A stretch of 64,000 nucleotides of DNA from Amblyornis subalaris (GCA_018881555.1 JACAXG010000002.1:23461786-23525785); one strand, 5' to 3'; numbered from the stretch's first letter, positions 1 through 12,208 are shown. Notes: generated by a model from the letters alone, not told the origin. Made by a program: numbers and translations.

Positions 1-2182
1 AAGTAAATATAGAATAATAGTTTGCATGTACAGAACTCAATGTTAGCTTTTAGGTTTTTCAAAGCACTCTCTGAAATTGTTGCCACAGAGGTTCTGTAAG
101 CAAAGCATGACTGATAGAAAATGCTGAACTGCTGCTGCATGAGGAAAGGCATACTGTTTAGGTCTAAGTGTCACCTTTACATTTTTGTCTTGTTTTCTCA
201 AGAGGTCATATTTCATCTAAATATCCAGAAGACAAAGAAANGAGGGAACAACTAGTCTGAAGTTGCAAACTTGGCTTCCTAAAGCATAATTATGTTTCTG
301 ACAATTTTCATGCATTTTCAATTTCCAGGTGTCTTACTGTACCTGTGAATATTAACACTGCTGTTTCCTAGGGATATTATATTGCTGTATACCAGGTAGT
401 AAGTCAAAATGCTCTCTGTAGAAACNTCTTGGTCAGTATCTTTGGACCCAAATGCCTATCAGAAGTTTGCATTAATAAATCTGCTTATGCAANCATTTTG
501 AGTGTGCTCACTCTTACTAGCTCAGTGTTGTCCAGTGTATGGTAAGACCATTCTTCTTGCAAGCTTAAGTGATCTGGTTAAATACAATGTAGAAAGCTCA
601 TTAGTTTTTCTCTCAGATCAGTCATGAGAAATAAGTGGTTCAAGTCTGTGCTGTTCTTTGAGAATCCAAACCCTTTTATTCAAAGCCCAAAGGCCTGTAA
701 TGCCTCTGAACCAATTTAGCAAAAAATTGTCATCTACCAAAAGATTTTCAGAGACACCTCTCTACCTCTTCCCATGACAGTAAATGTCACTCCTACTTCA
801 TTTGGAATGAACAAAATTGATTTAATCAATCTTAATCCTGAGACAATCCNAAAAAAGAAATTAGATTGTCAAGTCTTATTGGATTAAAAAAGAAGACATA
901 CCAGGGTGTCACTCTGCAGATGTCATTGTCATCAGTTCATTGTCTTACAGTTCTTCCAAGCAACTTTCCCATGAATTTGAAACACAGAGCCTGTAGCTCT
1001 CCTTGGGACTCCTGTCTGTAGGACAAATGTTTGTTCAAACCATCCTCAACAGCCTTTTGAGTAGAGGGAACAAGGCCACCTGCAAGTTAACTTCAGGTCT
1101 GTTTCTACTTTAAAAAGACTGAGTACTCATCCACGATGTTGGATAAAATGGTTGGCAGTATGATCAGTTTGATCAATCATTAGTCTTTCATCTNAGAGCT
1201 CTTGAAGAAGTTTAGTTTTGGTAACATGGTCCTCATTAACTNGTTATTTCTTGGGATTGTCTTCCAAAGTTTCCTCAGAACAGTACAATTNATTGCCGAA
1301 GAGCACCCTGGGCATTAATACATTTTAAATACAAACAAATGTGTTTCCAGCCATAAAACANAGTCATAAAGCCTATATTGAGAAACAACTGGTTATGTTG
1401 AAGGCTAAATTAAATAAGTTATTTGCTAAGGTATTTATCACCCCAGACTGCATGCATTTTGACTGAGGAAGAGACAATGAACGACTGCTCTTTGTGAGAG
1501 ATTCATGCATTTTTAGGACCCTGCTTAACTGCAGAGTTAAGTCCAAGCAAATATGTACTGTAGCACTTGTCTACTTGTTGAGACTCTGAAATATTATTTT
1601 GATTCAGTAGCACAGCTTTCTTGCTTAGTCTCTCCCTAGCGGTAAGTCTGAATAGCCCTTGTGTGTTCACTGATAACAATTTTTTTAAATTTTTATTCAT
1701 ATGTTTCATGACTTCTTCAAAATGTAATATGTAAGGTTCAAAGCNGTTTGGTCATTTGGTTAGTTTGATCTGCATGGTAATGATCTCCTCCAAAAGTGTT
1801 CTTGATTAGAGTAGAATCACTGTTAATTCCTATAAAAGATTTGTTGTTGTGCTAAATTATAAAGCCATTTTTTTGTTCTTACTTTCTTGTTTTCATGTAC
1901 ATATGACAATTTTGCTGAGTTTGTGGTATGGGAGGATGCAATGCTCCAGCAGTGAATTTTGCAGGAAGAAATGCTCTTCAAGTAAAGTTAAGAAAGTGGT
2001 GTGCTTTGATTAACAGGTGGGCAGAACTCATTGCAATAGATGCTAATTACAGAAATACCCAAAGATCATTAGTAAAATTGACTTGAGGTTAGGTGATAAA
2101 GTTCTGAAAGGTATGATATCTTGCATTTTCTCCTTCATATTTTGAGATGTCTTATTTATTTCGTCAGTTAATTTTTTTTTTA
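1..2182. other. Intergenic DNA, no gene seen
   Basis: AT-rich sequence with several isolated N positions. I find no convincing exon, RNA gene or recognisable repeat. The longest open frames are under 70 codons and lack splice context. A run of ten T lies just before the LTR insertion site. Confidence 0.6.
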
Positions 2183-2187
2183 CTCCC
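2183..2187. repeat. Target site duplication, left copy (CTCCC)
   Basis: Five bases that match exactly the five bases directly after the LTR at 3257-3261. The pair marks the integration site of the LTR at 2188-3256. Confidence 0.8.
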
Positions 2188-2363
2188 TGTCNTGATTTGA
2201 AGCTGGCCAAATGCCAGACACCCATGAGAAGCCCACTCACTCACTCTTCTCTGCTCTGCAACTGGACAGAGGACAGAAAAATTTAACAAAGGGTNAACAA
2301 GTTAAGGACCAGGAGAAAACACTTCAAGGGTAAAACAGGCTCAACTTAATGATATAAAGTGAG

Positions 2364-2369
2364 TTTATT
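2364..2369 (-). terminator. LTR poly(A) signal AATAAA
   Basis: AATAAA on the minus strand, 176 bases before the 3' end of the LTR. It would mark the R/U5 border and gives the transcriptional direction of the element. Confidence 0.6.
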
Positions 2370-3066
2370 ACTAACAAGGTCAGAGTAGGAGAATGAGAAG
2401 TAAAATAAACTCTTAAGAACACCCTTTCCTTCCCCCAACCCCTCTGTCCTCCCCACCAACAGTGCAGGCAGACGGGGTGGGGGTTCAGTTCATCACCCAA
2501 GATCTTCTCTCCACTGCTCAGGGAGAGGAGTCATTTCCCTGCTGCACCGTGGGNTCCCTCCCACGGGAGACACTTTTCCACGAACCTCTCCAGCATGGGT
2601 CCACTCTCANGAGCAGCAGCNCTCCCAAAACTGCTGCAGCGTGAGTCCATCCCACGGGCAGACAGTCCTCCCAAAACTGCTGTGGCGTGGGTCACTCTGC
2701 CACGGGGTGCAGTCCTCAAGGACGGCTGCTCCAGCCTGGAAGCAAGGCCTCTCTCTGTATGGGACTCCCACTGGACCACAGCATCCTGGTATCCACCCGC
2801 TCCAGCATGGGCACCTCCCCCAGGGGCTGNGAGTGGATCTCTGCATCCCCCGTGGNCCCCCATGGGCTGCAGGGGGACAACCTGCCTCACCATGGTNCTC
2901 ACCACAGGCTGCAGGGACATCTCGGCTCCGGCANCTGGAGCACCTCCTCCCCCTCCTTCTGCACTGACCTTGGTGCCTCCATTGTTGTTTCTCTCCCATG
3001 TTCTTGCTCCTACTCTTCTCTTGCTGGAAAATTTTAACTGCGCCACAAACCTTGTTATGATTTCTT

Positions 3067-3075
3067 CTTAAATAT
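3067..3075 (-). promoter_or_regulatory. LTR TATA-like box
   Basis: ATATTTAAG on the minus strand, about 180 bases from the 5' end of the LTR, in the place where a U3 promoter is expected. Activity is unknown. Confidence 0.45.
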
Positions 3076-3256
3076 GTTATCTCAGAGGCGTNACCATCAT
3101 CTCTAATTGGCCCAGCCTTGGCCAGCAGCACGTCCGTCATCAGAGCCATCAGGGATTGACTCTGCTGGACATGGTGGAAGCTTCTGGCAGCTTCTCACAG
3201 AAGCCACCTCTGTGGCCCCNCTGCTACCAAAAACCAGGCCCNGCAAAACCAGCACA

Positions 3257-3261
3257 CTCCC
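3257..3261. repeat. Target site duplication, right copy (CTCCC)
   Basis: Exact partner of 2183-2187, directly after the terminal CA of the solo LTR. Confidence 0.8.
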
Positions 3262-6200
3262 TTGTGTGAGAGTTGTCTTCTTTGGGAGAGACAGAAAGTG
3301 GTAGATTGNTGCTGTGTGGCCAGAATGGACAAGATATTTTTCTAAAAACCTCACTTGCGAGATACTTTTAAGAGAGAAGACAGATAAACATCNTAAAAAA
3401 AATTACAAAAAAATCACAATGACCAAAATATCCTTTTTTCTTGCAGCTACTTGATAGCTGTTAAAAGAATTTGGCTTTTTGACCATCAGCAGTGTTCTCA
3501 TTTGTGAAAATAATTTTTTTCTATTATTGATAATCCAATTTCCTGGGTATTATAACCTCATGAAGATGCTTTGGTCATTCAGAATTTAAATTGGTTTTCC
3601 TAACAGTTATTCAAATACATTTGGTCAATTAAATATCTGTTCTAAAAATCATATGTAACACACACTTTGTCAAAAGTTTTCAAATATTGTAGGAAAAATG
3701 CCACTTTCCTCATAAGTTGAATAGTATCTCTCTTCTGCTGTTTTTTTTTTGTTTTGTTTTTTTTTAAATCTTTTTGGACTGAAGTGAAGCCCTTAAAACT
3801 GTCACCANTGTAGTAGTTTGAGTGCACTGTAATGCACATGTGGTGTACTTAGGAATCGCTTCTGCCTTTTTCTAAAGGTAGGTATGTATATATATGTATA
3901 TACAATACATGCATATATACATACAAAATATGCATATAANTCTATACAAAGAGAGAAACTTATCTTTAACTGTGTGATTCTATGAGGAAATGCTTTATTT
4001 GTAAGTACAGATATAAGCAAATGGTCAAACTAACATAGCTAATAAGTGGGTCTATGTCACTTTAAGATAGCNTAGGTACTCTGCTTTTGGAGAAGATGCA
4101 AATTTTCATGGGGTTTTTTTGGCAATGAAATCTGTCCTGCAGCTTCCAGTGATTTAAATGTTTATTAAAATGTACATCAAGAACTGGTTTTATCTGGTTA
4201 TNAGCCACTTGGTTCCTTGAATACCATTTGATTAGGGAGAATGAGAACATGAGTAGTTGTTTTAGAATAGTTAAGTGTTTTTATTAAAAAAAAAAAAAGG
4301 AAAAATCCAAGAAATCTGTTGTTTCAGATGAATGCTTTATGAAATACTCGAGACTAGGTAAAGGAAGGGAGGATGAAAATGTGAGAGGGGAGACAGAAAA
4401 TAGTAGAAAAAGTGACACTTTTCAGCATATTTGAACCTTGTTTATATTTTAAACTAAAGGATCTATATATCAGGAGGGATTACCAAGTGGTTGTTTCGTG
4501 ATGTTTCAATGCAAAAATAAGGATGACTTTGCACTTTTGCCTTTTAATTTGGGCTAANCAATCACCTTCTGTCAAAACTGATTGTAATGGAAAAGTGAAA
4601 TTTTGACAAAGTGAACAANTTCATGTTGATTGTCTTCTTCCATGGAACAACTAAAGTGACGAAAATTGGCTTCATCTCCCAAGGATATACTCCAGAACAT
4701 TTTACCTGGTTATAGAGGAATACATCTTGAGAGATCTAATTGAGCTTAGAGGGGCATATGAATCACAGAATCCATTCTGGAGAAACATTTTTATTTTACT
4801 TAGGGGTTTGTTTTTGTTTCATTTTTTATTTTGTTTTGTTTTTCATTTAGCTTTCCTAAAGAATATGCTCTTTCTCTATGGTCAAAATGCAAATTCAGTG
4901 TTAAGAAAAAAGGGCAGCTATTCTGGAAAAATTTATACTTCAAGCATATGAAATTACTTCTGATCATCTATCTAAACACAAAATAGAAAGCCTTAGGAAG
5001 CTAAATTTGTGAATTACCCGCAGTTTGAACCCACAGACCTTCTTTTTCAGGCTCTAAGGCCTCTAATCCTTCACCACTCTCTCCTGTCTTTGGCTTTTTT
5101 TTTTTCCGCCCTTTTTTTTTTCTAAGTTATTTGAAGAGGTCATCTTCTTAGTTATTTTCAAGGTCTGGTATTTTTAAAGGCCATTTTTTTTTTTCTGAGG
5201 CTAAGGATTATATCTTGAAAATATGCTCCTAGTAGAAATTCTAGAGGCTGTTGTGTTGTCATTGTTTGTGTGATTACAGCTTGTGGGCATGTTTAAATAT
5301 GATCCTGAACACTTAACNTGGGGATCAATGGGATTGGTATATGAACAGCTGACACAGACAAGCACAGTCTTGAGTCAGACATATTGACATCAATGTTCTT
5401 AATTAATGCAATTTTTTAGAAGTGGACAAGCCCATTGGGGATTTTCAACAGTATGAAGTCTGTACTCTTAATTCCTAATCATAACTGTATTCTCGCCTGT
5501 TTGATGACAGATTGTCAAGTGAGCAGGTGCAAAGAAGCAAAAATAGATTATATGCTCTGTGTTTGTAAATGAGTGGCTGTGTTTCCTCCTTGTTTTGATT
5601 GATGAAAGCTTTATTCCAGGAAAGCTTATTCTCAATTTGTTATTTATACCTTGGATGATCAGCATANCCTAGGAAATGCTTTTCCAAATGTGCTTTCTCT
5701 GCTACCAAAGCCTGTATGAATGAACTTTCACGCTTTAAAAGANAAGGGAAAGGGAGATAAGTGTCCAGCACAGATGTTCTCATCAGTGTGTATTCAACCA
5801 GGAACCACCCCATTCTTCACAAGCACACCTTTTACAGGACATAGGTGTACTCATAGGTTTCTGCTCNATGTTTTGCGCCTCATTGTAAGCTTTGAATCCA
5901 TCCACAACTGTGGTCTGTGCACAGATTCAAAGGTTTACACCTCCCCATGTCAGCTGTTGGAATGAGAAACTTCCTAAGACGCAAAAAGAGAAGTAGATCC
6001 ATTGNTNGTGTTATTGTGTAGAAGTAACTTAGGACTCTGAAAACTAATTATTTTTTTTCTGAAACTGAAGAGATATTTTTTATCATTATTCATCATTTCT
6101 ATAATTGGCCTTTTTGGTTTCTTTCTGAACACTAAGTGTTTAGTCAGTAACTGCAGTGAAAACACTCATTTTTGAAACTCAACGAGACCATATAATTTAA

Positions 6201-6338
6201 AAATATTTTTGGTACTGTAGTAGAATTACATTTTATGGGCTTTATGAGAGGAAACTGCTACTATTTTTATAGACCAAAAAAGCAAATTTGTTCAAGGTGT
6301 TACCTGCTCATTTTGCAGCCCTTTTGAGGTTGCCTGGA
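3262..6338. other. Intergenic DNA with simple repeats
   Basis: No exon or RNA gene found. Contains T-rich tracts (about 3742-3772 and 5096-5120), an A12 run near 4279 and the TA-rich microsatellite listed separately. Short frames here have no splice context or protein-like character. Confidence 0.55.
3882..3938. repeat. TA/CA-rich microsatellite
   Basis: Imperfect alternating purine-pyrimidine tract of TATATG, TATACA and CATATA units over about 57 bases. Confidence 0.75.
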
Positions 6339-6457
6339 CAAAACATATCACTCCTCTTCAGCTTCATATACATATACATAACATATACAAAATGTACATA
6401 TTTGTATATGTACATATTTGTATACATATACAAAACATATACTCCTCTTCAGCTTCA
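6339..6457. repeat. Direct duplication flanking a TATACA-type microsatellite
   Basis: A segment ending ACTCCTCTTCAGCTTCA occurs at about 6339-6366 and again at 6431-6457, with the same ACAAAACATAT lead-in. Between them lies an alternating CATATA/GTACAT tract that can fold back on itself. This looks like a local duplication created by slippage around an unstable repeat. Confidence 0.8.
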
Positions 6458-6589
6458 GGCAGTAATTGTCAAAAGCTGTGCTACAGTTAGGCTTCCTCGT
6501 CAGTCATTTCTGCCATTTCCTTTCATCTCTGGGTCATCTCTTTCTTTAGTCTGTTCACTCTTATCTGTTTCATAGTCCACTATGTCCAG

Positions 6590-6829
6590 TATTTTCCAGA
6601 CACCGGTGGCCAGCATGGTCTTCAACACCATGCAGAACTGGAAGGGTTTGGGGCAGCTGCAGTGTCACGGCGTGGCCTCGTCCAGCTGGAGGTCAGTGGC
6701 CGCAACCTTCCTAGAAGCCTCACGCTTGTCCAGCGGTGCCTCGGTGCAGTGTGTGACAGCCGGTGGGAAAGGCACAGTGCCATGCCTTCCACCCGCTGAT
6801 CCCACCAGCATAGGTGGTTAAGCAGGCAG
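6590..6829. other. GC-rich segment of unknown origin next to an LTR
   Basis: Much richer in G, C and CpG than its surroundings, with a sharp rise near 6590. The plus strand has a 79-codon frame from 6582; the minus strand reads in protein-like fashion in parts but is broken by a stop. I do not recognise it. It may be internal retroviral sequence, an old retrocopy, or an unrelated island next to the LTR. Confidence 0.4.
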
Positions 6830-7226
6830 TNNCACAGCCGACGCCTTAAGACGGGAATAAAGAGTCGGAGGTGGACTCTCCTTATGATGTTCCATAGAAG
6901 GTCTTTATTCTTGAAGGGTCAGCGAAGGAGAGCCAAAAGAACAGGGTGACACAAGGTTTTATACAGTACAGACAAGGGGTGGAGTGAACACTGAGGGCCA
7001 ACCACACTAGGGTTAGAGGGAGGAGAAAAGGTGGGGTAGCAGTATACAAACCAATAAGGGTAGGCAAGAGGAGGAGTAGGGGAACAAAGCCAATGGGGCA
7101 TCGAGTGAGGGAGAACATTCTGGAACATAACCATATACAGAACATAGATTGACAAGGCTATACCAAATGAATGGGGGAGAACACTACTCCAAGGCCTGGG
7201 TGAGAGAGACTTTCCTCCTTACCACA
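6830..7226 (-). mobile_element. Endogenous retrovirus LTR, about 397 bases
   Basis: Read on the minus strand, this has the layout of a compact retroviral LTR: a start of TGTGGTAAGGAGG at 7226, about 260 bases of U3, a TATA box TATAAAAC (6956-6963), and an AATAAAG poly(A) signal (6904-6909) about 50 bases later, followed by a short U5 ending near two N bases at 6831-6832. The TATA-to-poly(A) spacing is the usual one for a short R region. The 3' border is uncertain because of the Ns. I found no matching direct repeat on the two sides, so the neighbouring GC-rich sequence may be part of a larger, damaged element. The 78- and 87-codon minus-strand frames lie inside the LTR and are not genes. Confidence 0.72.
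6956..6963 (-). promoter_or_regulatory. LTR TATA box (TATAAAAC)
   Basis: Strong TATA match on the minus strand at the end of the U3 part of the LTR at 6830-7226. Confidence 0.6.
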
Positions 7227-7630
7227 ATCTAGGGGGAGATCCTGGACCTCGGAGCCTTTTCTTAATAGAACACCTGGGCTCCCTGGCCCCACTGGCTCCT
7301 CGGTTACTTGTGTGGCTGGCCTATCCTCNGCAGCATCTCCAGCTGCAGGTCAAGCCACCACCATACTGCAGGACTGCCAAAGGATGGCGATGGCCATGCT
7401 GAGTGCCAGAACATGGTACCTTGCTTAAACACACCAAAGGGCAGCAGCCACCAGGGTAGGTGACAGAAGGTGCTGCAAACCAAAGGAAATAAACCCAGAG
7501 TCATGCTCTAGGAAGGAGATGCTCTGTGCTGGGGAAGGTATGTCTCTGAGGGGCTGCAGCCCTATGCAGCCCATGCCAGAGCAGCAACACCTGTGAGGGA
7601 GAGGAGCCTGATACCTGGTTTTCTCCTGTA
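7227..7630. other. GC-rich segment on the 5' side of the LTR
   Basis: GC-rich, low in stops in places (66- and 69-codon minus-strand frames), falling abruptly to AT-rich DNA at about 7630. On the minus strand it would lie just upstream of the LTR, where the 3' end of a provirus would be. I see no clear polypurine tract and no recognisable env or pol motif, so its origin is open. Confidence 0.35.
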
Positions 7631-10600
7631 GCATTATTTTATTTATTTTTGCTTGTAAAGTTTCGAATTCTAGATCACCCCGGCAAACATGAACTCTGAA
7701 ATGTCCTTTCCATTAACTGCTTTGTAAGTTGCCTTTTAACCATAGTTCCCATCTTACTCAGGTCACATTCATTTTTAAAAAAGGTGGGAACCGTGCACTT
7801 TACACATGGCAAACGAGCATTCATATAATGAGATCAGTCTGCAGAATATTTGAAGGACTTTTTAGTACAAGTTTTAACTTTAGCATAAGTAAAGAAAGAA
7901 ATAAAACCATATATTTCTATATCTCCTAATATGTCTCATTCAAACAACCATTTTTAGAGTGGTCAAGATGTCTTAGATTTCCCTAAGCATTCTGCTAAAC
8001 AGTGAGTGTCATTGTTANCTCACTACTCTGTCAACTCTGCATGACTAGCAAACCGGTTATCTAATATCAAAACCAGTCCCTGCAAGTACGGGTCAGTAAT
8101 TTTTTTATGCTTACTACAGATAATGAAGGAAGGCTTCCAATAAATTCACTTACAACTCCATTGTGATATTGTAGGGTTTCTTCCCCTCGCACTCTCCTAT
8201 GGCACTTTCTCAGCAGATCTAGCATCAATTCACACAGTTCTTTTCCTCCTCCATCATTCACTCTTAAAACTTAGAAGCAGCAAGGGAAATACTTTTCTCC
8301 AGAGTGGAAGGAACAAAAGCAAGCCATCTTTTCTGGAAAAGAAGGATGTTTGCTTGGGGTCCTTTCCTCAGCTTCATATTTTGACTATAATAACTTTCTC
8401 TTCTCAAGATTTATTTTCACTCATATGTGTTTGGTGAGTCAGTTCAAAGGATAGTTGTGTCATTGAGGTGCAGGAGTATGTATGAAGGGGAACAAGCTCA
8501 AAATCCCTGTTACTGCTGCAGGAAACTGTATTGTGCAGCTGCCACCTGTTGTATAAATGTTTTCTTTTAACTGGTGTTCATCTCCATATGCAAAGGCAGA
8601 AGGAAGTGGTTGAAGGGATAACTAAGTACCAAAGCTATAGAAAATAGCAGCTCTATTTAGAGACATTGTAGTTCAAGTGTAATTTGCAAAAAACATGAAA
8701 CCTCAAACATTTGTTCTTGTGCTNTATTATATAGTCAGCCTTGAAGGACTTTTCTGTGTTCTGCTTTTGGCTTTATCTGGAGTATCAGCTGTTCAGATGC
8801 TCACTTTTAAGTCAGGTGCTTGAGGTGGNGTTTTCCCTTTCTGGTTTGTCACCTCAAACAGCTGAAGACTCATGTTGTTAAGAACACTGTTTCTCCAGCA
8901 GGAACCCTCTGGCAGTCTGGAATTCCCATTTACGCCCAGCTGGCTGCCTTACCAGNTGTAGTTTCATAGTTACTGCAATTAATTTACACATAAAATAAAG
9001 GCTTCACTGTGCACTGCTGGGGCAATTTACACCTAGCTGGCAGAACAATCACCTTTGTAATTACAGTGCTATTCCCACACTGCCATGTCTGACCTTGCTG
9101 ATAAATCTGAGTCAGATAAGTGTACAGGAACCTGTACTTCACAAGCTGTCACCGTTCTCGAACTGAAACCAGAATTGAAACCTTCCTTGATTTGAAAGGG
9201 AAAATTCTTCATCTTAATGACTGAAATGTAGCTTTTGGTCAGAGAGAAAAGAATAACATGGGGAAAATTGGCCTTCAAAGACATAATTTCCTGTGGAAGA
9301 ATGCATTATTTTGTTGTCTCCTAAGTATTAGTATTGGTTTAGCTAATGATAGGTTTATAAATAATGGCTTGAGCCTGAATGCAGATAGACATACCCATAA
9401 ACCGCCATCTACATGATCATATTTAAAACAATCTAACTTGCTTTTCTGTGCTGTATATCTCCTGGATTTGGAAGGAAAAAGTGCTGCATATGATCAGCTG
9501 GTGTCCTACAATATAGTTATCCCAGATTCAAAGAGAAACTTTTGTGCCCTGACAGAAACCTTGGAGGCATAAATTGTTCAAGAATCAATTTGACAGTGCC
9601 GGAAAAGGAGGTAAGTCTAACCAACTAGAACTAGATTTTCCTAGATTTCAGGCTCTTTGAGAAAGAGTTCTTTCAATAGTTATTTGAATGTTACCTAGCA
9701 GAAGATCTGACTTCCACAGGGGTTTCTAGATCACTTATAAGACCTTAAATGTTATTAAAACCAGTAAAGAAATCACTAAATAGAGATGCATAATTCTAGT
9801 ATCAGAATCAAAAGTCTGGAAAAGCACTTGTCTGGATTTCACATATTGGGAGTCACTGCTTTGCTGTGTTCAATCTTTAAAAGCTGATTTAAAACAAAAG
9901 ATCTGAATTGGTGTAAATTATGAACAGAGTAGAAAAGCTACCCCAAAATGCACAAAAAGCCTACAAAAATCATGCATACAAAAATGTACGATAATTTAAA
10001 ATAACATTAAGTATTCAACGTGTTTCTGATGGGACATTATACCAATTTATCCTAATACACTTCTAAAATAAAACTTATCTTTAAAATCACAATGCATGAG
10101 GAGCAGGACTATTTTTGTTATAAGCCCAAGATATTCTGAGAATGCTACAAGAGAAGTGTCTGCTTTTAATTTTCAATCCACTTTTCATGTTAAGTGTCTT
10201 ATTGTAATTATAATATAGTAAATGGTTTCACAGCAAATTTGACTGCAAGTTAAATTTCATAAATTTAATTTTCCATCAAAACAATTCAAAGTATTTCCTG
10301 GTTCCAATAATATTCTTGAGCCTTGATAATACTATTTCATTCTTTCATCTTGTGGATGAATAAATTAACTCCATACAAAAACTTTAAGTTTTGAAATATG
10401 TGCAAGAGAATCCCCAGATACCTGAGGTAAGAAGTAATATTATGATGTAAGGAAAGCTTGTGGAAGACAGGTAATCGAAGAACAATGATGTTTGAAATTA
10501 TAAAGGTAAAACAGAGATACTGTGTTATTGAAGAGAGTTTTTCTTTGCAGTCTGGGTCACCATACCTTCGGTTAGGAAGACAAGAAGTGGCTGTGAAATA

Positions 10601-11817
10601 ATACATAGTATTATCATGAGCATTTGTTCATTTAATGTCTTATTTTAGCAGGTATAGGATAGGAGTTGTTTTAGAATTATTTCTTATAACTAAGGCAGTG
10701 AAAAAAGTCTGAGCAAAAGTGGAACAGAAGTAAATATAGAATAAAAACTTAAAAATATAATAACTTACCCAGAATTAGTAGGTGGTGAGGCTGTAAAATT
10801 TTAGGACGCTTCCAGAGACTTTTTTTCCTTTCAAAGATGTGAAATCTGATTCTTTCATTCTGACCCAGAATTTATAAGAGGAAATAATTTGTTCCAGAGG
10901 CAAGTTCAGTGTCTTCTATCTTTAATGACCTGAGGAGTTTCATGTGGCTCATTTATAATGTGAACATTTCCCCAGAAAAAGGTTAGCCTGTCCTTTGTGA
11001 TTCACAAAGTACATACATGCATATGCCCTGTGNGTGAAAATACCAAGAAGAATATGAAGAAACCATGTAAAACAAACAGGAAAAGAACTTAGCTAGTAGG
11101 ACTCATATCAGCTACTAAAATTATACGATTCAAAGAAATCCTGAAATTCTTACTGATGAGTTATTTTGGACATATNCCACACTGCATCAATCAGATTTTT
11201 TCATTTCCTTTTAACCCCTTTTACCAAGTCCAAGTACTGAACTTTCATGTTAAGAGATGGCTATATGAAATAATTTTGCTGAAAGTGCTCCATGCAGTGC
11301 TAAAATGTTACCAAATCAGCATGTCCATAGATGTTAAAAAAGCATAATGCCTTAGTGGAGCGTTAGCTTTTTACTGGCACTCCAGTAACATTTACTGGAC
11401 ACCTAAATAACAGGCTTGAAACTGACCTTGGTATATAATGTGGTCATCTGAAATTCAACTATTTGATAGCTTATATACCACAGCATATAACATATGTCAC
11501 AGTAACGTGCATTTTATTTGGGGAAGAACATCTCTTATATAGCAACACAGATGTGTGTGTTGTGTACACATACATGTATTTCATCTTAACGTTGTAGAAG
11601 CATAGAGCTTCCAATGTTCTTACTAATTTTTTGTCCTCTGTTTTCATCAGGTTCCTTCTCTGAGATTTATCCCTCAATATGATATATTTGAGATTGTGTT
11701 TTTTCCTTCAGATTCTTTCTCCTGAGCACCTTATTTTTCTAGGCAATTTCTCTTCTAAGTCATCATTTTGATTTTTCTCCTTCCTTCACCTCTTTCTCTC
11801 TGCTCCCTTCTTTCTAG
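7631..11817. other. Intergenic DNA, no gene seen
   Basis: Ordinary AT-rich non-coding sequence. I find no repeat of known family and no convincing exon. Confidence 0.55.
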
Positions 11818-11934
11818 TGCACAGACTTCCACACCTAGTGATTGGTCCAAATGGAGCAAAGAGCTCACAGACTTCACTAACGTAGCTACCAATTATCCAC
11901 TGGATGGTGCAAACACATATGTCGTAGTGGAGAG
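11818..11934 (+). other. Candidate exon, unidentified
   Basis: A 117-base open segment between a long pyrimidine tract ending CTTTCTAG and a donor-like GAG|GTTTGT. Length is divisible by three and both borders are phase 1, as in many extracellular-module exons. The translation is not low-complexity and includes SDWSKWSKELTDF and LDGANTYVVVE. I cannot match it to a gene. No partner exon is evident nearby, and the interval is expected to be gene-poor, so it could be an isolated exon of a distant plus-strand gene, a non-coding RNA exon, a decayed exon or chance. Confidence 0.3.
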
Positions 11935-12208
11935 GTTTGTTTCTGATGTTATGTCTTTTTGATCTAAATAAAACCAGTAAGTGTTGGCTTTCTGATCAAC
12001 TTGTGCTATTAAACTTGAGGCAAGAGTTTTTATTGAAACCTGATAAGCTGCTCCTGACTACACCTTGAATCTGAGGAGAAAGGAATACAAGTTCTCCCAT
12101 GGAAATGGTGAGGGAACTGTCTGACCCACATTATGCTCCCGGTGAGTTGTACAGACTCTTTGTGATCATGCTCAGACACACAGTTACAACAATATGGATA
12201 TATATAGA
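11935..12208. other. Intergenic spacer before a CR1 fragment
   Basis: Non-coding sequence with no recognised feature. Confidence 0.5.

Larger units (their letters stand above)
2188..3256 (-). mobile_element. Solo LTR of an avian endogenous retrovirus (TguLTR5-like)
   Basis: A 1069-base unit starting TG and ending CA, flanked by a perfect 5-base direct repeat CTCCC (2183-2187 and 3257-3261). Read on the minus strand it opens with TGTGCTGGTTTTGC and carries the conserved bird-LTR run GGCTTCTGTGAGAAGCTGC. It has a TATA-like ATATTTAAG (3067-3075), a GC-rich central part made of degenerate repeated units, and an AATAAA signal (2364-2369). This pattern matches from memory a widespread neoavian LTR group that I would call TguLTR5-like; the family name is not checked. 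There is no internal retroviral sequence on either side, so it is a solo LTR left by recombination between two LTRs. A 5-base duplication is usual for ERVL-type integrases. The minus-strand open frames inside it (up to 180 codons) come from the GC-rich repeated units and are not genes. It holds an unusual number of N positions. Confidence 0.88.

Noticed and set aside
2531..3149. Overlapping frames of 171 and 180 codons (minus) and 158 codons (plus)
   Set aside because: They lie wholly inside the solo LTR and arise from its GC-rich repeated units; several contain unknown bases, and none shows a protein domain.
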